A DNA stretch of 64,000 nucleotides from Sandaracinus sp. (GCA_002699025.1 PABA01000110.1:1-64000); one strand, 5' to 3'. Counted from the first letter of the stretch, positions 8,965 to 17,729 are shown. Notes: a model not told the origin generated them from the letters alone. Program-made: numbers and translations.

Positions 8965-9152
8965 TGGGGGCGAGGGGGGCGCGCGAGATGGCGGAATACG
9001 CCATGATGACGAACGCTTGCGTGGGAGCGGGGGAGGGGTGGCCGCGGCCGATGGGGAGGTCAGCCCCTTCGAAACGGAACTCGACGTCGAGCTCAGTTTC
9101 TTCGCGTCAGCGCGGCCACCGGCTGGGCTCCTGGGCGCGTTCCGTGGGCGCG

Positions 9153-11972
9153 CTACGGGTCGTCTTCGTGCTCGAACCAGACCGGCCCGCCGAGCGCGTA
9201 GCCCTCGGAGACGGTGCGGATGCGCCGGGGCTCGCTCGGGTCGTCCTCGAGCTCGCGGCGGAGCGTGCGGATGGCGACCTGGAGCCGGTTGTCGTGGCGG
9301 AGCGGGTGGTAGCTCGTCACCTCCCAGGCGCCGAGCACCAGCTCCTCCTTCGTCGCCACGCCCCGCGCCCCGAGCGCCCGGAGCAGCCGCGCCAGGAGCG
9401 GACGGCGCCCGAGGTCCACGCGCCGGTCCGGCGTCAGGCGCACCTCGCCGCTCTGCGCCACGCTCCACGCGCCGCCCTCCTCGTCGACGGCCGGCGCGCG
9501 CCGCCAGCGTCCCCAGCCGCTCGCTCGCGCGGCCTCGAGCACGCGCCGATCGACCGCGTCGAGGCGCGCCTCGCGCTCGCCGAGGAGCGCCCGGGCCCGC
9601 GCTCGCGCGCCGGGCGCCGCCCCCGCCTCCGCGGCGAAGCGCGCCAGCGCGACCGGGTCGGCTGGCGCCGCGAGGCGCGCGATCAGCTCGGCCTCCTCGG
9701 CCCAGGCGCGCGCGCCGGACGCCTCCGCGAGCCCGGCGAGCGCCTCGCCCCGCTCGCGCGCGGCCTCTCGTCGGCCCGCCAGGAGCTGCGCCGCCGCCGC
9801 CAGCTCGAGCGCCTCGGCCCGCGCGGGCACGGCGCCCGTCTCCTCGGCGCGCCGCGCGGCCGCGGCGGCGTGCCGGCGGGCCTCCTCGTCGCGGCCGGCG
9901 ATCAGGGCACGCTCCGCCGCGAGGAGCTCGGCCTCCCGCGCGAGCTCCGGGAGGGGCGCCGTCGGGAGCTCGACCTCGGGCGCGTCCTCACCGCGTCGCA
10001 CGCGCCAGCGGGCCTCGGCGAGCGCGTGGGCGGCGCCGAGGTAGGTCCCCGGCTCCACGCGGTCCTCGGCGGCCACGCGCACGGCCGGCTCCTCCCGGAG
10101 CGCCATGGCGACGCGGAAGGCCCAGGCCGCGCCGATGGTGGCGAGGCCCCGGCTCTTCCGACTCCGTGCGGCCTCGCAGACCTCCACGCAGGCCGCGCGC
10201 GTCCCCTCGCCCACCCCGCTCGCGAGATCGAGCCCGACGCCGAGGAGCGTGAGGTGGGGCTGGAGGAGGCTCGCGCCGCCGGTGAAGGGAGCGAGGGCGC
10301 GGAGGTGGGCCCGGCAGGCGTCGAAGGCGCCGCGGGCGAGGTCGAAGGTGGCTCGCTGGAAGAGCGCGCGGCGCCCCCAGGTCGAGTAGAGGAGCGGCAG
10401 CACGTGGCGCGCCTCCTCGTCGGCGGCGGCGAAGAGCGCCTCGGCCTCCTCGACCTGGCCGAGCTCGCGGGCGAGGTCGGCGAGCGCGTAGCCGGTCTCG
10501 ACCCGGGCGCGCCCCTCGAGCGCCTCGAGCCCGTCCCGGACCGCGGCGACCCACACGCGCGCCAGCTTCACCTCGCCGGCCCAGACGAGGCAGCGCGCCA
10601 CTACCGCGGCCCGTCGCGTGCGGTCGGCGTCGTCCAGCGGGATCGCCTCGTCGAAGGCCTTCACGGCTTCGGCCCAGCGCGACTGGTTGGCGAGGGCGCG
10701 GGCGTGGAGGAAGGCCCCCTCGAAGGCGCCGCGCGCATCGTCCGCCGCCTCGGCGAGGGCCGCGGCCCGCGACGCCGCCTCGGCCGCCTCCTCGAAGCGG
10801 CCGCCCCCGTAGAGCGCCTTCGCCCAGAGCAGCCAGCTCTCGCCCGCCTCGTCCTCGGGTGGCGCGAGCTGCGGGAGCATGGCCGGGTCCCCGAGCTCGA
10901 CGGCGCAGCGCACCCGGAAGCGCGCGAGGAAGGGGAGGCGCGCCCCGGCGAGCGCGCGCCAGAGCCGGTGCGCGTAGCCGGCCGCGAGGAGCGCGCCGCC
11001 GCGCCGTCGCAGGTGCGCCGCGAGGGCCTCCTCGTCGCCCGCCCGGCGGAGGAGCCGCGCCGCCTCGAAGGCGTCGCCGGGCTCCTCCCGCTCCGCGAGC
11101 GCCTCCCCGGCCGCCCGCAGCGCCGCGATCTCGGGAGGGCCGGCCGCCTCGCGGGCGAGGTCGTGGAGCCGGAGGAGCGCGCCGCGCGGCTCGGCGAGGC
11201 CGCGCGCGACCAGGAGCTCGCGGGCGTCGGCGTCGAGGCCGAAGGCGCGCTCGAGGAGCGCGGCGGAGACCGGCACGCGGAGCGCCGCCCAGCCGTGGAC
11301 CCCCTCGCGGACCGACGCCGGGAGGTCGGCGAGCGGATCCGTGTCGTCACCCCGAAGGAGCTGGAGCAGGCGCCAGGGCGAGCCCTCCGCGCGGGTGATA
11401 CGCGCGCGCCGGGCGGCGGCGTCGAGCTCCGGCGCGGCGCCCTCGGCGAGGCGCGCGAGGGTGGCGTCGTCGAGCGGGCCGAGGCGGCGCTCGGCCGGGG
11501 CGCCCACCGGCTCGCGGCTGACGAGGACCCAGCGGCTCGCGCGGGCGCGCTCGCCGACATCGTCGACGAGGGCGCGCACGGACTCCGGGTCCGCGTGGTG
11601 CACGTCCTCGAGGACCACCGTGTAGCCGCCTTGCTCGGCGAGGTCGACGACGACCGCCCCGAAGCTCTCGCCCCCGGCGCTCGCGCCCCAGTCGAAGCCC
11701 GCCCCGCCCGTGACCTCGAGGAGCGCCCGGGCCGCGATCACGCGAAGGTCTTCGGGCGGCTCGTGCCGCGGGACGTCGACGTGGAGCACCGGCGCGTGCT
11801 CGCGGAGGGCGCGGGCGACGAGGGCGCTCTTGCCGATGCCCGCCTCGCCGACGAGCGCGGAGAGGGCGCGTGAGGCGAGCCCCTGGCGGAGCCACGCCTC
11901 GTCCTCCTCGCGGCCGGCGTAGAGCGGCGGCGGGTTCGGGAGGCGGTAGCGGAGCGGGACGGAGCCGGGCAC
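9153..11972 (-). CDS. ATPase regulator with C-terminal winged helix (intact P-loop)
   Basis: A 939-residue paralogue of the 5783-8440 gene. From the chosen GTG, Walker A is GEAGIGKS at 42-49 and Walker B is VVLEDVHHAD at about 115-125. A long helical Ala/Glu-rich region (tetratricopeptide-like) follows, then a C-terminal OmpR-type winged helix with YHPLRHDNRLQVAIRTLRRE. The open frame extends another 83 codons upstream through an 18-bp repeat array. I reject that extension, because the paralogue starts with a matching MPYRLA segment and here the match VPLRYRL lies just after GTG 11972. It is likely an ATP-dependent signal-responsive transcription activator; the ligand and targets are unknown. 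It is divergent from the Sua5 gene. Confidence 0.85.
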   Translation of the reverse strand: MPGSVPLRYRLPNPPPLYAGREEDEAWLRQGLASRALSALVGEAGIGKSALVARALREHAPVLHVDVPRHEPPEDLRVIAARALLEVTGGAGFDWGASAGGESFGAVVVDLAEQGGYTVVLEDVHHADPESVRALVDDVGERARASRWVLVSREPVGAPAERRLGPLDDATLARLAEGAAPELDAAARRARITRAEGSPWRLLQLLRGDDTDPLADLPASVREGVHGWAALRVPVSAALLERAFGLDADARELLVARGLAEPRGALLRLHDLAREAAGPPEIAALRAAGEALAEREEPGDAFEAARLLRRAGDEEALAAHLRRRGGALLAAGYAHRLWRALAGARLPFLARFRVRCAVELGDPAMLPQLAPPEDEAGESWLLWAKALYGGGRFEEAAEAASRAAALAEAADDARGAFEGAFLHARALANQSRWAEAVKAFDEAIPLDDADRTRRAAVVARCLVWAGEVKLARVWVAAVRDGLEALEGRARVETGYALADLARELGQVEEAEALFAAADEEARHVLPLLYSTWGRRALFQRATFDLARGAFDACRAHLRALAPFTGGASLLQPHLTLLGVGLDLASGVGEGTRAACVEVCEAARSRKSRGLATIGAAWAFRVAMALREEPAVRVAAEDRVEPGTYLGAAHALAEARWRVRRGEDAPEVELPTAPLPELAREAELLAAERALIAGRDEEARRHAAAAARRAEETGAVPARAEALELAAAAQLLAGRREAARERGEALAGLAEASGARAWAEEAELIARLAAPADPVALARFAAEAGAAPGARARARALLGEREARLDAVDRRVLEAARASGWGRWRRAPAVDEEGGAWSVAQSGEVRLTPDRRVDLGRRPLLARLLRALGARGVATKEELVLGAWEVTSYHPLRHDNRLQVAIRTLRRELEDDPSEPRRIRTVSEGYALGGPVWFEHEDDP

Positions 11973-12079
11973 GAGAGCGCGCGCGTGCGCCGGGCGAGTA
12001 TACCGGGTGCCCCATCGACTTCGGCTCCCGCAGATGCGCTCGCGCTGGAGTCCCTGGCCGGGCGGGCGCCGTAGCTGCG

Positions 12080-12187
12080 GCTGAAGCTGGCGCTGAGGCT
12101 GAAGCTGGCGCTGAGGCTGAAGCTGGCGCTGAGGCTGAAGCTGGCGCTGAGGCTGAAGCTGTAGCTCTGGCTGAAGCCGGAGCTTGC
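12080..12187 (+). repeat. 18-bp tandem repeat, six copies
   Basis: Four perfect copies of GCTGAAGCTGGCGCTGAG (12080-12151) are followed by two diverged ones. It is a hexamer-based array of the same GCTNNN type as 8475-8833. It lies in the 308-nt spacer between the divergent ATPase regulator (start 11972) and Sua5 gene (start 12281), so either promoter must lie beside or within it. I see no clear -35/-10 pair in the spacer. Confidence 0.92.
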
Positions 12188-12280
12188 GCCGTGGCGGTTC
12201 CTCGCGCTTCCGCTCGAGCACTCCATCCCGGACCCCCGTCGGCTTGCAGCCGAGCGCCGCGCCGCCCCATCCTCGCGTCC

Positions 12281-13330
12281 GTGACCCGCGTGCTCCCCGC
12301 CGACGACGAAGGCTCCGTGCGCGACGCCGCCGACCGGCTCCGCGCCGGTGAGCTGGTGGCGTTGCCCACCGAGACCGTCTACGGGCTGGCCGCCCGCGCC
12401 TACGACGAGGACGCCGTGCTCTCCGTCTTCGCCGCGAAGGGCCGGCCCGGCTTCGATCCGCTCATCGTCCACGTCACCCGCGCCTCTCGGGCCGAGCTCG
12501 AGGAGCAAGGCGTGCTGGACGGCTCCCGCCTCTCGGAGGCCGCCGCCCGGGCCGTCGACGCCCTCGCGGCGCTCTGGCCCGGTCCGCTCACGCTGGTCCT
12601 CCCGAAGGGCCCCTCCGTGCCCGACGCGGCGACCAGCGGCCTCGACACGGTGGCCGTGCGCGCCCCCTCGCATCCGACGACGCGGGCGGTGATCGACGCC
12701 CTCGGCGAGCCCCTGGTCATGCCGAGCGCGAACCGCTTCGGGCGCGTGAGCCCGACCGAGGCGGCGCACGTGGCCGACGAGCTCGGCGAGGCCGTGGCCC
12801 TGGTCCTGGACGCGGGCGCGACCGAGCACGGCGTGGAGTCGACGATCGTCGGCATCGAGGACGACGGCACGGCCCGCCTGCTCCGACCCGGCGCGCTGCC
12901 TCGCGAGACCATCGAGGAGGCGCTCGGCGCGCCGCTCGGCGAGCCGGCCCACGCGGGCGCCGACGGGGGCGAGGCGCCGCTCGCGCCCGGCATGCTCGCC
13001 AGCCACTACGCGCCGCGGAAGACGCTCCGCCTGCTCGACGCGGCCGAGGTCGATCTCGCGAAGGACGCGCCGCCCCCCGAGGGGCGGCCGGGGGTGATCC
13101 TCTACTCGAACGCCCGGCGCATCGCCCTGGAGGCGCGCTGGGCACCGGCGCATACGCGGGTGCTCAGCCCGGAGGGCGACGATCGGGAGGCCGCGCGGAA
13201 GCTCTTCGCGGCGCTGCGCGAGCTCGACGCCTCGGACGCGGACTGGATCCTGGCGGAGCTGCCGCCCGAGGGGGATGGGCTGCGGCCGGCGATCCGGGAT
13301 CGCTTGCGGAGGGCGGCGGCGGCGCGCTGA
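12281..13330 (+). CDS. tsaC: Sua5/YrdC threonylcarbamoyl-AMP synthase
   Basis: A 349-residue Sua5-type enzyme that makes threonylcarbamoyl-AMP from threonine, bicarbonate and ATP, the first step of t6A37 modification of tRNAs reading ANN codons. The YrdC domain fills about residues 1-205, with PTETVYGLAARA near 25 and KGRPGFDPLIVHV near 50 as the substrate-binding motifs, and SANRFGRVSPTEA and STIVGIEDDGTARLLRPGA further on. The C-terminal Sua5 domain begins near APGMLASHYAPRKTLRL, so this is the long, two-domain form. GTG 12281 puts the protein's start where family members begin; the open frame upstream crosses the 18-bp repeat array. It stands alone between repeat-bearing spacers. Confidence 0.93.
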   Translation: MTRVLPADDEGSVRDAADRLRAGELVALPTETVYGLAARAYDEDAVLSVFAAKGRPGFDPLIVHVTRASRAELEEQGVLDGSRLSEAAARAVDALAALWPGPLTLVLPKGPSVPDAATSGLDTVAVRAPSHPTTRAVIDALGEPLVMPSANRFGRVSPTEAAHVADELGEAVALVLDAGATEHGVESTIVGIEDDGTARLLRPGALPRETIEEALGAPLGEPAHAGADGGEAPLAPGMLASHYAPRKTLRLLDAAEVDLAKDAPPPEGRPGVILYSNARRIALEARWAPAHTRVLSPEGDDREAARKLFAALRELDASDADWILAELPPEGDGLRPAIRDRLRRAAAAR

Positions 13331-13370
13331 GGGGCCGGGGCGTTCGGCCGGGCGTCGGCCAGCCGCGCGA

Positions 13371-13505
13371 GCTGGAGCGCCAGCGCCATCCCGAGCGCCA
13401 GCCCAGGCTGGAGCGCCAGCCCGAGCTCGAGCGCCAGCGCGAGCCCGAGCCGCGAGCCGAAGCCCGAGCTGGAACCCGAGCGTCGAGCTGGAGCCCCGAG
13501 CGCAC
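13371..13505 (-). repeat. Degenerate (GCTNNN)n array
   Basis: Read on the minus strand, this 135-bp stretch is a run of GCTNNN words such as GCTGGC, GCTCGG, GCTCCA and GCTCGA with little other sequence. It starts 40 nt after the Sua5 stop codon. The rest of the spacer up to 13650 (about 145 nt) holds no gene I can see, though a short GCTCGT-like run continues near 13565-13590. Confidence 0.8.
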
Positions 13506-13650
13506 GACACGCGAGCGCCCACCCTCGCGCGCGACCCCGCCTCACTCACGCACGACGCACCCTCGTGCTCGTGCTCGCGCTCGATCGATCCGAACCCACG
13601 ACACACGAGCCCCCTCGGTCCGAGCTCCGCACCGGCGGGCGCGGCGGCCC

Positions 13651-14661
13651 TCAGTCGTCGCCGGCGATCCAGCGGCGGAGGCTGCGCCCGCTCTCGGCGC
13701 GGGCCCGGCGCCCGACCTCCGCCAGGCTCACCGGCCAGTGCACCGGCGTCCTCGGCTCGTAGCCCAGCACCGCCCGCGCCCGCGTCCCGTCGAGCACGCC
13801 CCCGAAGTGCAAGAGGCCCCGGCTGGTCGGGTAGTGGAACTCGCCCCCCACGGTCGCTCGCCGCGCCGTGTAGAGCGGTCGCATCAGCGGCCCCGGCACG
13901 GGCACGTCGCGTCGCCCCCAGCGCGCGATGATCGCCGAGAGCGGCATCGCCTCGAGGCCGGGGATCGTGAACACCCCCTCGGCCTCCGAGCGCGCCGCCC
14001 GCGACAGCGCCTCGACCAGGTCCTCCTCGCTGATCACGTTGACCATCGGGTCGTAACCCATCGGCCGGAAGCACACGCGCGGCTGCACGTAGTCGTAGAG
14101 CTGGCTGCCCATCTCCGGCGCCAGGCACTCGGCGCAGCGGAGCACGGCGATCGACACCTCGCTCATCCCCATGCGCGCGCAGACGGCGAGGTCCGCCTCC
14201 ACCCGGTCGAGGATCCACGCCGGCGTCTTGGGCCCCATCCGCAGCGGGTGGAACTCGTCGAGCAGCGCCGGCAGGTCGTTCGTCCGCGCGTAGACCTCGG
14301 AGTAGCTCCGGTACACGTAGCGGCGCACCGAGGGCACGCGCTCGGCGAAGCGCAAGAGGTGCCGCGTGGCCTCCACGTTCAGCAGGTGCGCGCGCCGGCT
14401 CTGCTCCGGCTGCCGATGCGTCGCCATGTCGACGATCGTGTCGACCTCGAGCTCCCTCACGGAGCCGAACATCAGCCGGCGCACGTGCCGCTCGCGCGTG
14501 AGGTCCACCCGCTCGTAGCGGTAGCGCCCGGGGGCCTCGTCGGGTCGCCCCGGCTCGATGCCCACCGCGAGCACCTGCTCCACGCCGGGATCCTCGAGGA
14601 GGCGCCGCACGAGGCGCCGGCCGATGGGCGTCGTCGCCCCCGTGAGCAGCACGCGCTTCAT
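13651..14661 (-). CDS. NAD-dependent epimerase/dehydratase (atypical SDR)
   Basis: A 336-residue extended short-chain dehydrogenase-fold protein. The nucleotide-binding loop GATTPIGRR is at residues 8-16, and VDMATHRQPEQS at about 77-88 matches the strand-4 region. The usual YxxxK catalytic pair is not obvious; the local sequence is YVYRSYSEVYAR, so it may be an atypical, possibly non-catalytic member. Its ATG overlaps the stop of the upstream acyltransferase gene by 4 nt (ATGA), which implies translational coupling. Such SDR plus acyltransferase pairs occur in lipid or cell-envelope metabolism; the exact substrate is unknown. Confidence 0.83.
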   Translation of the reverse strand: MKRVLLTGATTPIGRRLVRRLLEDPGVEQVLAVGIEPGRPDEAPGRYRYERVDLTRERHVRRLMFGSVRELEVDTIVDMATHRQPEQSRRAHLLNVEATRHLLRFAERVPSVRRYVYRSYSEVYARTNDLPALLDEFHPLRMGPKTPAWILDRVEADLAVCARMGMSEVSIAVLRCAECLAPEMGSQLYDYVQPRVCFRPMGYDPMVNVISEEDLVEALSRAARSEAEGVFTIPGLEAMPLSAIIARWGRRDVPVPGPLMRPLYTARRATVGGEFHYPTSRGLLHFGGVLDGTRARAVLGYEPRTPVHWPVSLAEVGRRARAESGRSLRRWIAGDD

Positions 14662-15494
14662 CGGAAGAGCCCCTCGCGCTCGGCGAGCGCCTCGTCGATC
14701 AGCCCCGCCACGGCCGCCTGCACCTCGGCGGCCGCCGCGCGCGTCGTCTCCGGGTCGTCCGAGCGCTCCGGCGGCGCGTCGAAGCGGATCGGCGGCCCGT
14801 AGCGCACGTGGTAGCGCACCGGGAAGGGGATGGGGGTCGCCGGGATCGGCAGGTAGGGCGCGCCGAAGAGCCGGATCGGGAGCCGCGCCACCTGCGGGAG
14901 CGCCTCCTCCGCGCCGACGATGGCGGCCGGCACCACCGGCGCCCCGTGCCGGATGGCCAGCTCGCAGTGCCCCTCCCGGAAGCGCTGCAGCTGGTAGCGC
15001 TCCGAGAAAGGCTTGCCGATCCCCGGCGTCCCCTCCGGGAAGACCATCACCAGCTCCCCGCGCTCGAGCAGGTGGTCCATGTTCTTGCGCGTCCCGCCCA
15101 CGACGCCGCCGCGCGCGAAGAAGGTGCTCACGAAGGGGAGGGCAGGGACGAAACGGTCCGCGATGGCGCGCGGCAGGCGCGGCGGGTCGGTCTGCCGGAG
15201 GAGATCCAGGTAGAGCATCGCGGCGTCGAAGGGGAGCGTGCCCGAGTGATTCGCGGCGACGATGACCGGGCCCTCGGCGGGGACGTGCTCCGCGCCCCGG
15301 CTCTCGACCCGGAACCAGCTCTCGTAGAGCCCGCGGAGGAGCACGTCCGCCAGCGCGGCGCCCTCGCGGCTCGCCCCGAAGGTGTCCCAGCCCTGCCCCA
15401 GGTCGTCGAAACGCAGCGCGTCGAGCCGCTCCCGCTGCGCGGTCGGCAGGAGGCGGCGCAGAAGCGCCCGGCGAAGCCCCGAATCGTCACCCAC
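14658..15494 (-). CDS. PlsC-type lysophospholipid/glycerol acyltransferase
   Basis: An acyltransferase of about 278 residues. The block I motif NHSGTLPFD carries the catalytic His and Asp, followed by FFARGGVVGG, VMVFPEGTPGIGKPF (block III with the FPEG motif) and VVPAAIVGAEEA. It probably transfers an acyl chain from acyl-CoA or acyl-ACP to a glycerolipid. I prefer GTG 15494 as start because the family-like sequence begins there, but no strong ribosome site precedes it. An ATG at 15608 is also in frame; it lies inside a very stable hairpin. A good promoter sits at 15710-15738, so the mRNA would have a structured leader. It is translationally coupled to the epimerase gene. Confidence 0.82.
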   Translation of the reverse strand: MGDDSGLRRALLRRLLPTAQRERLDALRFDDLGQGWDTFGASREGAALADVLLRGLYESWFRVESRGAEHVPAEGPVIVAANHSGTLPFDAAMLYLDLLRQTDPPRLPRAIADRFVPALPFVSTFFARGGVVGGTRKNMDHLLERGELVMVFPEGTPGIGKPFSERYQLQRFREGHCELAIRHGAPVVPAAIVGAEEALPQVARLPIRLFGAPYLPIPATPIPFPVRYHVRYGPPIRFDAPPERSDDPETTRAAAAEVQAAVAGLIDEALAEREGLFR

Positions 15495-15591
15495 GCATCG
15501 AGAGTGCGCGAGGACGCGCCCCAAAGGAAAGGGCCGCGTGGGCTCGGCGGACGTCCCCGCCCAGGCGCGGGAGCCCGCCCCCCCGACGAGC

Positions 15592-15627
15592 GCGCGCCCC
15601 GGCTCCATCGGGGGAGCCGGGGCGCGC
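15592..15627 (-). promoter_or_regulatory. 15-bp perfect stem-loop in acyltransferase leader
   Basis: Bases 592-606 and 613-627 of this kilobase are perfect reverse complements (15 bp, nearly all G-C) around a 6-nt loop. The in-frame ATG at 15608 lies at the loop edge on the minus strand. No T-run follows, so it is less likely to be a plain terminator. It may hide a start codon or protect the transcript end. Confidence 0.6.
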
Positions 15628-15640
15628 CGGAAATTAGAAC

Positions 15641-15673
15641 GAGCGGCCGTTGGGGGGATGGTAGCGGCCGCTC
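15641..15673 (-). terminator. Stem-loop followed by T-rich tract (terminator or attenuator)
   Basis: The 9-bp stem GAGCGGCCG / CGGCCGCTC (15641-15649 with 15665-15673) has a 15-nt loop. On the minus strand it is followed by GTTCTAATTT, the only T-rich run nearby. It lies 109 nt after the MBL stop and after the predicted promoter, so it could end the MBL transcript or attenuate the acyltransferase one. Confidence 0.5.
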
Positions 15674-15709
15674 GATACGCACGTGGTGGGGGGTGACGTG
15701 CGCGAGCGG

Positions 15710-15738
15710 TGTATACCCATTCGGGGACGCGGTGTCAT
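15710..15738 (-). promoter_or_regulatory. Predicted sigma-70 promoter
   Basis: On the minus strand ATGACA (15733-15738) and TATACA (15710-15715) are separated by exactly 17 nt, in the most AT-rich stretch of the area. It would transcribe the acyltransferase/epimerase operon with a leader of about 210 nt (to GTG 15494) containing two hairpins. Confidence 0.5.
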
Positions 15739-15781
15739 CCCAAAAATTTACTGCACAGGGCGAGATGGAACATGATTCACA

Positions 15782-17185
15782 TCATACGTCCATCGTGTCT
15801 CCCCGGGCGGGGATCCGCACGTCCGGGAAGTCCCGCTCGCGGAGCGCCTCGGCCAGCGTCTCCTGAGGCTCGGGGTCGCCGTGCACCAGCGCCACCCGCC
15901 GGAGCGGCCCCTGCTCGCGGACCTTCACGGCGAAGTCGATCAGGTCGTCCCGGTCGGCATGCGCGCTGAACCCGTTGAGCACGACAACCTCGCAGCGCCG
16001 CTCCCGCTCCACGCCGAAGATGCGCACCCGGCTGCGCCCCTCGACGAGGCGCCGGCCCAGCGTATGCGGCGCCTGGAAGCCGACGATGAGCACGGTGTTC
16101 TCCCGCCCGCCGACCGTCGCCTTGAGGTGGTGCAGGATGCGCCCGTTCTCGCACATGCCGCTCGCCGAGATGACGATGGCCGGGTCTGGCGAGCCCGTGA
16201 TGCGCTTCGAGTCCTCGACCGAGTGCGTGTAGTGGAGCCCCTCGAACTCGAAGGGCGATCCGTCCGCCACGAAGAGCTTCCGCGTCTCGGCGTCGTAGCA
16301 CTCGGGGTGGACCTTGAAGATGTCGGTCACGCGGACGGTCAGCGGCGAGTCCACGTAGACCGGCACGTCGGGGAGGCGCCCCTGGGTGCGCAGGCGCTTG
16401 AGGGCGAAGACGACCTCCTGCGCGCGCTCGAGGGCGAAGGAAGGGATGAGCAGCTTGCCGCCTCGCCCGATGGTGCGTTCGATGACCTCCGCCAGGCCGT
16501 CGTCCATGCGCTCGATGGGGTCATGGAGCCGGTCGCCGTAGGTGCTCTCCATGATGAGGGCCTGCGCGCCGCCGGGGATCTCCGGGTCGCGGAGGATGGG
16601 CATGTGCCGGCGGCCGAGGTCGCCCGTGAAGATCAGCCGGCGCGTCTCGCCGACGTCGTCCACGTCCAGCACGACGATGGCGCTGCCGAGCACGTGGCCC
16701 GCGTCGAGGAAGGTGACGTCGACGCCCGGCGCGATGGTGACGCGCTGGTGGTAGGGCACGGAGTGCGTCTTGCCGAGCAGGCTGACCACGTCGTCCTGAT
16801 CGTAGAGCGGCTCGATCGGGTCCTCGTCGACCTCGCCGCGAGCCTTGCGCCGGGAGATGTAGCGCGCGTCCGCCTGCTGGATGAAGGCGGCGTCCTCGAG
16901 CATGGCGGCGCAGAGGTCGCGGGTGGCCGGCGTGCAGTAGACCCGCCCCTGGAAGCCGTGCTTGTCGAGCATGGGCAGGGCGCCGGAGTGATCGATGTGC
17001 GCGTGGCTGAGCACGCAGACGTCGACGTCGCGGGCGCGGAAGGGGAGGTTCTTGTTCCGCTCGTAGGACTCGTGGCGGCGGCCCTGGTAGAGGCCGCAGT
17101 CGAGGAGGACGCGCGCGCGGGGCGTCTCCACGAGGTGCATCGAGCCGGTGACGGTCTGGGCGGCGCCGAGGAAGTGGACTTTCAC
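15782..17185 (-). CDS. MBL-fold RNA-processing exonuclease-like protein
   Basis: A 467-residue protein of the metallo-beta-lactamase/beta-CASP group (YSH1/CPSF73-like in bacteria), which usually cut or trim RNA. Metal ligands are visible in SHAHIDHSGALP (about 57-68) and GDLGRRHMPIL (about 185), and the beta-CASP part has MESTYGDRLH and PSFALERAQEV. The C-terminal RNA-specificity motif GFSAHADRDDLIDF is present. I chose GTG 17185 as start; upstream in-frame sequence is R2 repeat. Its length matches the family. No partner gene is adjacent, and the pirin gene lies upstream beyond the R2 array. Confidence 0.88.
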   Translation of the reverse strand: MKVHFLGAAQTVTGSMHLVETPRARVLLDCGLYQGRRHESYERNKNLPFRARDVDVCVLSHAHIDHSGALPMLDKHGFQGRVYCTPATRDLCAAMLEDAAFIQQADARYISRRKARGEVDEDPIEPLYDQDDVVSLLGKTHSVPYHQRVTIAPGVDVTFLDAGHVLGSAIVVLDVDDVGETRRLIFTGDLGRRHMPILRDPEIPGGAQALIMESTYGDRLHDPIERMDDGLAEVIERTIGRGGKLLIPSFALERAQEVVFALKRLRTQGRLPDVPVYVDSPLTVRVTDIFKVHPECYDAETRKLFVADGSPFEFEGLHYTHSVEDSKRITGSPDPAIVISASGMCENGRILHHLKATVGGRENTVLIVGFQAPHTLGRRLVEGRSRVRIFGVERERRCEVVVLNGFSAHADRDDLIDFAVKVREQGPLRRVALVHGDPEPQETLAEALRERDFPDVRIPARGDTMDV

Positions 17186-17217
17186 GGCCCGGAGCGTACC
17201 GCGCGGGCGACGGCGTG

Positions 17218-17690
17218 GGGGATCCCTCCCTTGGGTCGGGATGCTCTCCGCCGTCCGCCGTCCGTGCTGGCGCTGAGCTTCGCGGTCCATGCCGTTTCGC
17301 GGAGAGGGCTGCGCGGGCGTGGGATCCCTCCCTTTGGTCGGGATGCCGTCCGCCGTCCGCTCTCCGCGGTCCGTGCTGGCGCTGGGCTTCCACGGTCCAT
17401 GCCGCTTCGCGGAGAGGGCTGCGCGGGCGTGGGATCCCTCCCTTTGGTCGGGATGCTCTCCGCGGTCCGCTCTCCGCGGTCCGTGCTGGCGCTGGGCTCC
17501 ACGGTCCATGCCGCTTCGCGGAGAGGCCCGGCGAGAGCTGCGCGGGCGTGGAATCCCTCCCTTGGGTCGGGATGCTCTCCGCCGTCCGCTCTCCGCCGTC
17601 CGTGCTGGCGCTGGGCTTCCACGGTCCATGCCGCTTCGCGGAGAGGCGCGGCGTGAGCTGCGCCTTTGGGGCTCCTTCCGGTCGCCTGGC
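17218..17690 (+). repeat. R2 repeat array, four to five copies
   Basis: Four copies of a roughly 103-119 bp unit start near 17218, 17321, 17431 and 17550, with a partial fifth from about 17635. Each contains a CTCCCTT(T/G)GGTCGGGATG core, a run of GTCCGC words and a CGTGCTGGCGCTG segment. The array fills most of the 544-nt spacer between the pirin stop (17730) and the MBL start (17185). R2 recurs at 47835-47897 (same strand), and at 49640-49770 and 57000-57370 (opposite strand). Open frames through it are artefacts. Confidence 0.88.
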
Positions 17691-17729
17691 CCGCGTCGCG
17701 GTGCCCCCGTGAGGCGTGGCTCCCCCGCG

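Noticed and set aside
8964-9152. Possible small gene starting MAEYAMMTNAC
   Set aside because: The frame continues only as antisense of the regulator, and there is no clear ribosome site.
8498-10252. 584-codon frame beginning Leu-Thr-Leu-Glu-Leu repeats
   Set aside because: Its first third is the hexamer array translated and the rest is antisense to the ATPase regulator with Arg/Pro-rich composition.
11973-12221. N-terminal Gln/Leu-rich extension of the 9153-11972 regulator
   Set aside because: It translates the 18-bp repeat array, and the paralogue starts where the GTG at 11972 does.
16521-17393. Frames across the R2 array near the MBL start
   Set aside because: They are repeat-derived and overlap the MBL gene in another frame.
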